Made by a program: the position numbers and the translations under genes. Of a stretch of 64,000 nucleotides of DNA, positions 23,354 through 33,789 are shown piece after piece; within the stretch, counting starts at the first letter, position 1, and the number at the start of each line of letters is the position of its first letter. The DNA is from Adiantum capillus-veneris (Eukaryota; Streptophyta; Polypodiopsida; Polypodiales; Pteridaceae): contig CM043958.1 of assembly GCA_014529385.2 (NCBI GenBank), positions 155,066,293 through 155,130,292 of the forward strand. The letters run 5' to 3'. Below the pieces are notes generated by a model. That model saw nothing but the letters and a program-made list of their open reading frames with translations. It was not told the origin of the DNA and searched no databases.

Positions 23354-23560
23354 TATTGAATCCCATGGGGATACCAAGGAACGTGAATACTTCCTCATCT
23401 TTGAATCTTTGCATCTAGCTTCAACCACAAGATATAGGAAGAGATCCATTTGAGCATTTGAAACCAATCAAGTTTCATAGGAAATTCATGATCCTTAGGC
23501 CAAAAGGAGTGCTAGGAAATTTATGATTAGCTAGATATTCAGAGAGCTAGGATTCAATAG
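23354..23560 (-). pseudogene. LINE ORF2 part (right of Copia insertion)
   Basis: On the minus strand the reading ends in a FLGIPMGFN-like block directly at the Copia target site. That block is normally followed by the SQKYW.. region of L1 reverse transcriptases, and here it joins QRFDWILDKFKKKL at 20294 leftwards. Beyond about 23500 the similarity fades. Confidence 0.5.
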
Positions 23561-24255
23561 AGCATCAATCAAGGGAAAAAATTCCCTACCATCTTTGAGA
23601 AAGTAGCTGACACTGACACTGACACTAGTTTGAACATGTCTTCTCACTCTACTAACTCCAGAATGGGAACTAGTGTTAGAGTTCTAAGTGATCTAATATT
23701 TTACATGAAGAATGAGCATGGAGCTCATATTTTCATAGACCCTTAGAATGAGTATGTGGCTAGGATAGATGACCATGAAATAGAGTCTCAACAACATATA
23801 TTGACTTGTAAGCAAAGAACTTGTTATGCAGACCCTAAGGGATGAGGCTCCTTAAAGTGAAGGACCCAAAAAATATAAATATATGAGGATAGACAATAGT
23901 ACCTATTGGGAATGTGGCCTTTGGCCTATACCGACAATTGGTTTCTGAACCATATCTTCTATAGTGGTCAGCAGTCTAGTCATCATGTGAGCATGTGAGG
24001 GCACATGGCCTTGCACACATGGTATGGTGACTTTCACAAGAGTCCAAAAAGATATCACAATTACCCTAACTTTCCACATTCTATGGATCCACTCTTGCTC
24101 TTTGAGAGTTGCCCACTGACTCATTAGGAAAGATACCTATGTGACCCTTGAGAGGTGCACCTATCCATATGTAGCTATTATTTACGTATCCATTCATTTA
24201 TACACACTTCTAATGTTTTTAGTTCAATTTTAATCAATTTATCATTTGAGTCTAC

Positions 24256-24304
<49 letters not shown>

Positions 24305-24719
24305 GCGTAATTAATGTGATTATCAATTACGCTAGCACTATGAATTCTAGTCTTGCTAATCCTCCCTAATCCTTTCAATAACAATAGAGCCTATGAAAGA
24401 AGTCCTTGAAAAATGTCATCTTATGGGTCTAGAGGGATTTGTCTTTCTACATTTGGGAACTACTAGAAGAATGAAGACTGATGATGAGAGCTTGGGTGTA
24501 TATTGTTGGGGAAATGAGGGTTCAACAGAACTCTTATGGAGTTTAAAGACCAAACCATCGACACTCCAAGACAATAAAATTTTGTATGTCTCCAAACTAA
24601 ATGAAGCAGCTTCTTTACCTCAATACATTATCAGAGGCAACTACAACAACACACTCAATGTCATGAATGAAGGGTTGGATGCGAACGCATGCATGTGAGA
24701 AGGGGAAGAGAAGAGATGA
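23561..24719. other. No firm gene; weak coding-like stretches
   Basis: From the ATG at 23636 a plus-strand frame reads about 70 codons with one stop, and a second stretch lies near 23890-24130. A 101-codon plus-strand frame lies at 24393-24698. None resembles a family I recognise. They may be decayed gag or captured sequence. A CT microsatellite occupies 24260-24299. Confidence 0.3.
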
Positions 24720-25290
24720 TGCCAAAGATGATATTCCATCTCTCTGTATGCACTATAACCAAGGAAGATACACTCGTGTGACTTTGGGTTTAGCTTTCTC
24801 TGAACCTCTTTGGGCACACATACATATGATTCACACACCCAAAGACATGCAAATGATTGTAATGTGGCTCCTTTCTAGACCACAAATCCTCTGAAATTTG
24901 GTAATTCAATGGCATACTAGGTGACTTGTTAATGATGTGTACTTTTACAAGTACTGTCTTTGTCCAGAAACCTTGAGTTGAATTCTCCATAGAAAGGATG
25001 GCTATGATTGGATCCTAAATTGTTTGATTCATTCTTTCTACAACTCCATTATAATTAGGTGTATAAGGAGTGGTAATCTCCCTCTTAACACCTCTCTTGC
25101 TACAAAAATTCTCAAACCCCTTGAAGACGTACTCTCCTCCATTATCAAGCCTTAAGCTTTTTATCTTCTTGCTAGACTAATTCTCTACCAATGCTAATAA
25201 TTTTTTAAAAGTAGAGATGTGAACTTTTTGATGTAAAGAATGAATCCACACCTTCTATCTACATTGCAAAATCATAAACAAAACACTAAC
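24720..25290 (-). pseudogene. Copia integrase fragment
   Basis: The minus strand reads the end of a Copia integrase core and its C-terminal extension. RLDNGGEYVFKGFENFC near 25095-25150 contains the second catalytic Asp, and VVERMNQTI near 25020-25045 contains the catalytic Glu. Then come GFWTKTV, IINKSPSMPL, HLHVFGCV and KSHECIFLGYSAYREMEYHLW, ending near 24725. Stops after the Glu block and missing flanks make it a remnant of a separate minus-strand Copia insertion. It would have catalysed cDNA insertion. Confidence 0.8.
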
Positions 25291-25579
25291 ACCTAGAAAA
25301 GTGTGTCAACGTAGGAGTGGAAGTTTTATTACCTAAACAAAAAGAAAAATAATTCCTATACTAAGGTCTCAAACGTGGATGTCTAGAGGGGAAAAACTCG
25401 AAGGAAAAAAGTGCCTCTAGTATACGTGCATGTGTCTAGTGCACCATAGTCAATATGTACAAGTCAAAGATGTAGTACAACTCGGACTCTAAGAGGGCTA
25501 AGAGAACTCTCTCCAAAATAATAAAATGTGCAATCTCCCAGCTCTCTATCTAGTGGCCATAGGCTGGCTAGCACCTAGC

Positions 25580-25678
<99 letters not shown>

Positions 25679-25779
25679 GAATCTGTTGCACAACTAGTAG
25701 GTCTAGGGATGACATTGGTCTATGACTGTGTGGTCAATGAACTCTATGGTTCAAGATCCCTCAAGGGCTAACTCTTGCC
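25291..25779. other. Spacer with long (TA)n microsatellite
   Basis: No gene. Bases 25583-25675 are an uninterrupted TA run of about 46 units. The frame of alternating Ile-Tyr codons that crosses it is an artefact of the repeat. Confidence 0.8.
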
Positions 25780-27183
25780 TAACTCTATGTTAATAGCATG
25801 GTGTCAGGTGAGCTATGGCTCATGTGAAACTGTGGGGTGTGATAGGTGGTTGACTCTTTGATGGCCAGATCTTCAATATCCATGGTAGCTCAAGGAACTT
25901 ATGTTGATTTCTCCTCACATATGGCCACAAATTTCTAGCTTGTTTCAACACTTGTTATAGGGTAGGCCTCTCTATAGGTCAACGTGGTCTAGATCTATGC
26001 AGCATGGGTATGGTTAAAGAAACTATAAGAGATCTACATGATAATATGCTAGGGTATGTGGTAAGGGACCCAAATCTATCCATGTCCTTTATAGAATCCC
26101 TATGCCTCTAATGATTGTATAGATGTGAGCCAACCATGTGATAAACCATCAAGTGTATTGTGGCTCTCAATCCAAACTAGCATATCATCACTAGCTAATG
26201 GTCTAGGCCGTGTCATCATGTGGGGCACATAAATGTGTCTAGTGTCTCTATAATAAGCTCTCTCTATGATGAGCAATAGGGTTGATATGTTCTAGGTTGT
26301 TTATATGTAATACTAATCTTGTGAACATCCTCTAAGGTAGGCTCTACCTAAACTCATTGTGTCTCAAGTGTCATAATAGAAGTCACTCTAGGCAAACCAA
26401 TCTGCGAATCCTCATGTGTGACCTCTACTTTGGGGGGTGGCAATCATGGTCTAGAAGCACCTCATCTAGCCCTATCTTGCATGGAGAATCTGAATGCTTC
26501 ATCGTGGGTGAATATGGTCGTGGATACCCATGAGCCCCCCATGTCTCAATGGCAACATCTCTCTCTATCATATCTACAGGTATCTTAGTGTCTAGTGGCT
26601 CAATCATAAGTTCAACACTCTTGTGGTCATGTGCGTCAACAATTTAGTCTCTTATGGGATATCTACCTCTATGATAGGTGCACAAGCATCATTAATAAGT
26701 GTAGAATCTAGCACACTATCAACAAGTAGCATCCTCTAGACTAGTTACTCTAGGTGGCTCTACGACAGTTCTTTGTAGTGTACTCATCTTGTCACCAATC
26801 TAAGCAGTTGTCTCATTCATGCCAATCACTCTAGACCTCAACTGGTCAACTATGCTATGAGGCAACATCTATCTATGTGATGGAGATTTGGGACGTGACC
26901 TTGCAAGGGAAGTCTATGTAGCAAGTGTTTGTGGACTCTGTGTGTTTTTCACTACACAGGATCTTGGCCATGCCATGGAGACTAGGGCAATCCAATCATC
27001 ATGGAATATCTAGTAACATATGTGTAAATCCTATCATGAGGATCTCTAACAAGATATGCCATATGACTCATAGCTGGTTCAAGATGTCATGTGATTTTCT
27101 CTCATTGATATCTACATCCACAATTACCAACATAAGTCAATGTGTGCTCCAATCTACATAACTGTACTATCCTAGGATGTACC
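25780..27183 (-). pseudogene. Decayed continuation of the unrecognised minus-strand frame
   Basis: Minus-strand translation stays coding-like but is broken by many stops. Readable stretches include an arginine/serine segment RSRPKSPSHR (near 26880), IVDQLRSRVIGMNETTA followed by IGDKMSTLQRTVVEPP (near 26760-26850), and a 60-codon open piece at 26425-26607. No zinc knuckle, protease, RT or integrase motif is visible. It probably belongs to the same gene as the open frames at 27183-28500. Confidence 0.35.
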
Positions 27184-27632
27184 TAAGTGTCCAAACAATC
27201 ATCAAGATGTGCTCTATCTACAACATTGTATGGGATAATTGGCAAAGACATGGATGTGTTCTCGAGCTCATCAGTATAGAACTCGATCGAAGCAATGTGA
27301 TGTCTATGAACTCTAAATATCTGCCATATGGAAGGGTCAATGTCATCCGAGAAGGTGCCTCTAGTGTAAGAATGTCCATCAAAGTCAACAAACCAAGGCA
27401 TGACTCCTCTATAACCTAAGAAATGTAGTACAAACTCAATATGGTGCTCTCTACTCATCATGGAAGCTCTATCCTCAAGTGGTACTTGCATGGTGTCTCT
27501 CAGTGGTGATTTATGTCTTGTCAACATATCTAATGCATGTGATCTAGCAAGCTTTATGTTTGGTGTGCTCGTGGTTTGTGGTGTGGTATCTATAGTCTCT
27601 CTAGCATGTGTACTAGTTGTATTAGTAGTCAA
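27183..27632 (-). CDS. Unrecognised open frame, part 2
   Basis: 149 codons open on the minus strand. The first 50 residues are rich in Thr, Ser and basic residues. The rest is a compact segment containing EHHIEFVLHFLGYRGVMPWF, VDFDGHSYTRGTF, DPSIWQIFRVHRHH and DRAHLDDCLD. The phrase RAHL..LD also appears in part 1 (RDRAHLTFLDHL), hinting at a repeated unit. I do not recognise the family. The 142-bp duplication just upstream probably shifted the frame between parts 1 and 2. Confidence 0.4.
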   Translation of the reverse strand: MTTNTTSTHARETIDTTPQTTSTPNIKLARSHALDMLTRHKSPLRDTMQVPLEDRASMMSREHHIEFVLHFLGYRGVMPWFVDFDGHSYTRGTFSDDIDPSIWQIFRVHRHHIASIEFYTDELENTSMSLPIIPYNVVDRAHLDDCLDT

Positions 27633-27654
27633 AGCATATGATGTGGCTATCTAT

Positions 27655-27938
27655 GTGCATTGTAACTCTGGTGGTGCGATGGTAAAGATGTGGCTCATGC
27701 ACTCCATATTAGCCCTCGCCTTTTGCCGTGGTGTCAACAAAGGTCTGTCTCCTGGATTGTCTAGATTATGTGAATCTTGGAGGTGACCTAAGTCGTGTGC
27801 ATTGTAACTCCGGTGGTGTGATGGTAAAGATGTGGCTCATGCGCTCCATATTAGTCCTTGCCTATGCCATGGTGTCATCAAAGTTTTGTCTCCTAGATGG
27901 TCTAGATGATGTGAATCTTGGAGGTTATCTAAGTCATG
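27655..27938 (-). repeat. 142-bp tandem duplication
   Basis: GTGCATTGTAACTC at 27655 starts a unit repeated at 27797 (period 142 bp, roughly 10 percent different by eye), ending near 27938. Because 142 is not a multiple of three it shifts the reading frame on the minus strand, which fits the end of part 1 at 27934. Confidence 0.85.
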
Positions 27939-28500
27939 TTGGCTGTGTAAAGGGTATGGTCATCAGGTCTACTATAGGCTCCGCATTACTACTTCGAGAA
28001 GGAGAATAGTGTAGTTCACACAATAATGTATGGGTAGCCTTGTCATAAATTCTTCTATAGGTACCTTGTAAGGAACTTGGCAGGAGAGCACTAACTGTGT
28101 CATAGGGAGGGTACTCTCCAAGTCTCACTATCTCTCTCATGTGCATCCTTTGATCCTCATCAACATACGAGGTTCTAGTGTCAAACAAGAGCAAAGATAT
28201 AGTCTGATGCACTAGCTCGAGGATACCTGTGTGATCCTCATGAAGGGCTAACTTGATACTCTCTGGAGTATCCTCTGTCATGTGTCGATACAATGTACCA
28301 AAACCATCGAGAAGGTGATCTAAAAATGTCAAGTGTGCTCGGTCTCTAAGCATCTGGAAACTAGGTGTCTGATCGTATGTGGACTGAAGTTGAGTATACC
28401 TTTGTTGGGTGTCTACATGTGTGTACATAGGCAATCCATCTAACTCACCATGAACCCACAATAGTTTATCAAATAGGGACTCAGGATCCATGATTGCCAA
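27934..28500 (-). CDS. Unrecognised open frame, part 1 (188 aa)
   Basis: An intact 188-codon frame with ATG at 28500. It is acidic to neutral and lacks a signal peptide or membrane segment. It reads like a helical globular protein: MDPESLFDKLLWVHGELDGL, THVDTQQRYTQLQS, LRDRAHLTFLDHLLDGFGTL, GILELVHQTISLLLF, VSALLPSSLQGTYRRIYDKA. No catalytic motif or zinc knuckle is visible and I do not recognise the family. It lies downstream of a long AT-rich leader and a family-P LTR with a degraded tRNA-Asp primer site, all on the same strand, where an LTR element would have its first gene. It may therefore be gag or an accessory gene of the autonomous family P. It could also be a host fragment. Confidence 0.45.
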   Translation of the reverse strand: MAIMDPESLFDKLLWVHGELDGLPMYTHVDTQQRYTQLQSTYDQTPSFQMLRDRAHLTFLDHLLDGFGTLYRHMTEDTPESIKLALHEDHTGILELVHQTISLLLFDTRTSYVDEDQRMHMREIVRLGEYPPYDTVSALLPSSLQGTYRRIYDKATHTLLCELHYSPSRSSNAEPIVDLMTIPFTQPT

Positions 28501-29841
28501 AGTTAGTCACTCTCTGTCTCTAGTTAGAAGGAGGTCTATATGCAAGCACTAGCTAGGGTGGGTAATTTTGAAATCTAAGGCTAGCTAAGCACTAATCTGG
28601 AATCACTACATGCAAACAAAATCTAAAAACCATATGTGAGTCCAAGTCATGCTTAAAATTAGTCAACATACCAAATTGGGTTTGAATCGTGTGCAAGTGT
28701 GTGATCAACATTTAAAATAAAGCCAAGTCAAAATCTTGCATGTGGATGTGCTCTAAAGCTCATCAATGAAAAATGTAGGCCAAAATCAAAATCCATGTAA
28801 GAACAGGGTTTATGCCTGCAGTCTAGCTCAAATGTGATCAGTTCAAATGTAGTATGACAAAATCAAACTCTCTGGGCATATTTAGTCTAAATGTTAATCG
28901 TGCATAGTGTGCATGAATGAGGTGTATACAGAGCATGCGATGCGTGTGGGAAGCAAGCGAAAGAGTCAGGGAAGAAAGATACAAATTTTCTTTTGTTTTT
29001 TAGTTTTTGATTTGAAACAAAAAACAAAAATAATTGCAAAGAAAAGCAAACAAATAAACGTAAAATTTAAAAATAAATATATTAAAATAAATATAAGAGG
29101 TAGTTAAAAAGGCCCAAAAAAGAAAATAAAAAATACAAACATAAATTTCTTAATTTTTACAAGCTTTTCAATAATTTTTTGGCCTTTTTTTTTGGTGTTT
29201 TTGTAGCTTTTGCAGAGGTTAAATCAAATTTTTATTATAATTTTTACAACTTTTTTGACATTTTTTTCTAATTCTTATGATTTTATTTCAATTTTCTATG
29301 TTTTAGAAAAAGAATTGGTCAAGTATTTTTAGTGTGAATTTTCTATTTCTTATGGTTTTTCTAGATAATTTTCTTCATTTTTTGTTTTTATTTGGTTTTT
29401 TAATATATTTTTTGGCTTTTTATTATTTTTATTTTGTTTTTTGGATTTTTTTTCTTTTTCTTCTTAAAAAAGATTTTTTTTGTTTTATTCTTTATTGAAT
29501 TTTTCAGTTTTTTAATAAATGAAAAATGAAATTTAAATGAAATAAAATAGATTAAACTTAAGATGAAATTCAAATGAGATTAAAATCAAGCTCAAAATGA
29601 ATGAAATAAAATGAAATTTTAAAAAATGACATTAAATTAAATAGCAAATTGAAAAGTCAATGAAAAGAAGATAATAAAAAGAAAAAACAAAGATGTGGTG
29701 TGAGGGCTGTCAATAGAAAGAGGGAGGAAGATGTAGGATGGTGGGTCAGGATCTCAATGCACGCAGAGAGAGGGTACTCAAGGTGGGGTGGCGTCCGATA
29801 GTCAGTGAAAAGGAGGGAGAGAGAGCTTGGCAAGTTGGTGC

Positions 29842-29914
<73 letters not shown>

Positions 29915-31300
29915 ATGTGTGAGTGGGTGTGTCTGTGTATATTCATATTTTAATTTTTAAAATCATGATCTATTTGTTTTTTGTTTGTTTATTTTTTCAA
30001 GTAGGGGGAGAAGTAATATGTGTGTGTGTGTGTGTGTAGAAAATATGCATACATGCAAAAAAGTTTTAAAAAAATCTCGAGACTCCAAAAAATGCCAAAT
30101 TCTGCAAAAAATTAGTGAGAATTCACCAGTTCGCAATGCACGCTCTAAATTGGTTGTTTGCATCAAGTTTTCTTTTTTTTTATTTTGATAAACAATTAAC
30201 ATTTTTAGATAAAAACATATTAAATTTCTTAGAAAATAGCCAAAAAATTACCTTTAAAAAAAATATATGCAACCATTTTAACTCAAAATGCAGCACGTAG
30301 CAATGCAAAATTACACCTTTCAATCAATCATTCATCAAAGTGCTAATCAAAATCGAATCATTTTGGATCTTTTTTACTGTTTTTCACCCACTTTGACAAA
30401 AAAATTAGTCTAATTAGGGGTTTGATTATAAAAAAATTTGACATCGGTGAAACACACTAACAAATTAGCATATCAACAATTCCATTTGCACATTTATTCA
30501 CACATACAAATCAATTTTCAAATGTGTAAAGCATGCACATTAAGCACAATCACTTCACAAGCTTACACACACACACACACACACACGATTCTGATGCAAT
30601 TTTGATAGAATTTTGACTTAATTTGAATACTCAAAACCATAAATCATAGGCAATTTAGCAACCGTAAGTATCCAATTACTTTATATCAATCCACTAGCAC
30701 CAAAATTGCTGTATCCAAATGTATGCACTTTGCCTACACATAGGCACACACTAATGCACCAAAAACTATCCTAAATTTTATGCACTTAATCTTACATCAA
30801 AACCTGCATCTTAGCCAAAAAAAAATTGAATGAGTTAATGCACTCACAATTGCACCAAAAATTGCATTTATTTCCTCTCTATTTGACGTTTACACACGTG
30901 TGTGTACTTAGCAGCCACTTCACTACAAATCACCTACAAGACCAATCACCAAAGACTTATGTGTAGCATCCAATCCATGAAAAATAAATACATATGATTG
31001 ATGAGCACACTTACAATGCTTGATTTATCAATATGCATCATTAAACAACATTCAATTAGTGAGAAATTAGAGAGGATAATTAGTGAAAAATCTCTTAATT
31101 ATACACTCAAATCCACATGAAATTTTTATAATTTTCTTTCAAAAGAGTGATGTTCAAGCCTCTAGTTATGCATACACACATGTATTGCACTCAAATTGTT
31201 AGTCAATTTTAGTAATTAGCTAGAGCAAAATAGGAAGATGTTACACCTAAACCTACTCCTAAACACTCATTCTTACTCAAAAAATCTCCTCTAACTTAAG
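28501..31300 (-). other. Long AT-rich leader of second family P element
   Basis: No supported coding frame. Bases 29950-31300 align in blocks with 2000-3560 of the first family P element, including the wording around CAATGCACGCTC and the CACACACAC run near 30567-30587. Bases 29100-29700 are very poor in G and C. A GA microsatellite lies at 29844-29913 and TG repeats at 30017-30037. Confidence 0.55.
29844..29913. repeat. (GA)n microsatellite
   Basis: About 35 AG/GA units. It corresponds in position to the tract at 1897-1977 in the other family P copy. Confidence 0.95.
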
Positions 31301-31326
31301 CTACCATCCCCAACATCATTGCTAAA

Positions 31327-32320
31327 TGTTGTCCTGCTTAAAGCATAGCTCCAATGGATCAACAAAATGATCAATCTGAAGATAGTAGCAACCCATCTAG
31401 ATTAGAGTGTGTGAGATCTATGACCGGGAAAGAATAGGGAAATCATGGGAGGTCCTTTAGAATAGGAGGAAAAGAGAACTAATGAAAGGGATTAATTATC
31501 ACACATATGTTAACCCTTATGCTAATCATGCAATGATTTGTTGCATTCTCTACTAATCTTTGTAGACACAACCTAAACACAAGCTCACCCAAGCTCATGG
31601 GGTTATGATTAGAGTGATATATGCACGAATCTTAATCTACACACTACTGTAATCATGTACAAAACACCACAATCAAATTTACAATAGGTAGTCAAGAGAT
31701 TAGAGAGAAATTAGTTTTTACACACATATTAAGAGACCTTGAGGGGTTCATCGTTCAATACCCCCCTATATAACGTTTGCAGGGTATTAAAAAAAAAACC
31801 CTCTTTTGAATGAATAAATTTTGGGAACTTTTGCCAAAATTGAATATAAAAAACCATTTTTTAATATATCTTTTTTAAATTGCCTAATTTTTTTGAATTT
31901 TAAAACCCCTCCTATCGAACTCATGTTATACATTAACATGATTACATAGTGCCACCCCCAACTAAGAGACCAATACATATCTTTAAAAAAGCATGAGAGA
32001 AGCAAGAAGACTCAACTTCAATGCATGCATTAACCGATTCGTGAAGCAAGTACATGTGACTCCGAGCTTCCACCTTCATAGCTTCCTTCTTCTCCTTTAC
32101 TACTCTAGGTTATCCTCCTGAAATAATCTCTTTTTACATGACCTACAATTCACTTATATGCCTAGGTTTTTAAACATAAATGACCGACCACCTAAGGCAC
32201 ATAGAGTAAAATAGTGAATACAAATTGGAACTCATAGAGCCCATCTATTTATACATAGTCAATGGAAAATGTGTGCATGGAGAAGATTAAAATGGTTGTT
32301 GGTGTCGGATGCTTCCAACA
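31327..32320 (-). repeat. LTR of family P (copy C, 5' LTR)
   Basis: Starts TGTTGTCCTGC and ends GGATGCTTCCAACA. It aligns with copies A and B. An extra segment of about 250 bp near 31735-31990 (with an AAAAAAAACC run) is absent from A and B and looks like a small insertion. A degraded tRNA-Asp primer site on the minus strand lies just left of it (GGGGATGGTAGC, about 31294-31309). The 5 bases to its right are GTCCT. Confidence 0.65.
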
Positions 32321-33690
32321 GTCCTTTATGTCAAGATAAACTCCCTGCAAAATTTTGCTTCAATTTTGATGGCTTCTAATAGTCATCTTTCCTAGATTTC
32401 TAGACTATTTGATTCTAGATTTGGTCTTTGGAAGTGATCAAGAGCTCCAAATTTCATTGAACTTCACAAATGGCATGTATATACAATGTACACCAAGATT
32501 TTGCAAAAAATCCTATTTTTTTTCGAGATGTTTAGTATTATGATACTAAACTTTTGCCTAGTTTTGGACCAAACTTGTATCACTAATTACCCACCACCAC
32601 GAGGTGAGTCTAATGATGTCCTTGTGTAGAAATCTTATCTTGTTTGATGTAATTTCGTTTGTTTATCTATCTTTTTTAGCACATTTGTTGTGTTGTTGTC
32701 AAATTTTAACAAACTAGCTTGTACAATTAGGAAATATACATATTTTTCTCTATATAAAAGATTTTATTTTGATCCAGTTTGTGAATTTTAATATACACTC
32801 GGAATATTGTGATTTTGACTTTAAAAAGGTAATCTTAAGTAGAGAAATACTTGGGGTATGATTTCTTAAAATTGGAAACAAACATTCCTCTCATGACAAA
32901 AACAAAAAGGCAAAGATTCAAAAAATGCATATTATTAAGTATTGGATAGTCTAATTTTGTCCCAAACACAACCTTTGTGATTCCCAATGTGTGCCAGACA
33001 TTTTTATTCAAACATTTACCGGTGTCCATTGGTGATAGTATGGGCCTCAGCATGTATGTTTCTTACAACTCTCCCAAGGTGCTACACGTGCGCTCTGTAT
33101 ATCATCACCAACACGTTTGGAGGTAGAAATCACTATTTTACCTTAAATAAGTGGTGAATTTTATGATACATGACCAGTGGGAACAATCCTTGCTCTTGGT
33201 TGCTTGCATGACATGCATATCCCAGGTGTTGCCTACATGGCACCTATGTGGTGTCCATGTGGCTAAGACACGCCCCATATTATCTAGGCCACACCTTATT
33301 CTATCCAAACCACACCCTTGATTATTTACACTATATTATATCTTATGTACACCATGCCAGCACCCCGCCAGCACCATGTGGGTGCACATCCACCTACCTT
33401 ACTAGTGTGCCATGATGGCACTTGCCCATCTGCACCCACACCCTTGGTACCCTCCTTCCCTTCTTGGATACCCCTCTCTTTGGTAGCTATATAACCCCCC
33501 CCCCCCTTCAATATGAATGCACTTTAACCAATGCATTTCCTTCATTTGACCTCACTTTCACAATGCCTTGCTAATCCTTAAACCTTTTTGGATTTTGAAT
33601 CTGATTTGTGCATGGGATTCCTCTCTGTGATCTCTTCAAGGCTACACAATTTTTTGATCTCTGATTGATTTGCAATTCCCAATTCTGAGA
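32321..33690. other. Non-coding spacer with a promoter-like box
   Basis: No gene recognised. AT-rich to about 33100, then C-rich wording. GCTATATAACCCCC near 33487 combines a TATA box with a C run of 13 or so. The next ATG with any frame is 33691. Confidence 0.4.
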
Positions 33691-33789
33691 TGGTACCAAG
33701 TAGGGTGGGATTGGGCAATGTAAAGGAGGTGGATAAGAGTAGTGAGACCCAAAATGTCGCTGTCGCTACTGAGAGCATAGATGTGTAAA
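33691..33789 (+). CDS. Very short frame downstream of TATA box (doubtful)
   Basis: A 32-codon frame (begins MVPSRVGLGNVKEV, ends TESIDV, stop TAA at 33787-33789). It sits about 200 bp after a TATA box. A GTGTAA at its end could be a 5' splice site. It may be the first exon of a decayed gene or element. There is no family resemblance and it may be chance. Confidence 0.2.

Noticed and set aside
25526-25771. Open frame with a long alternating Ile-Tyr tract
   Set aside because: It is a translation of the (TA)n microsatellite. No conserved sequence flanks it.
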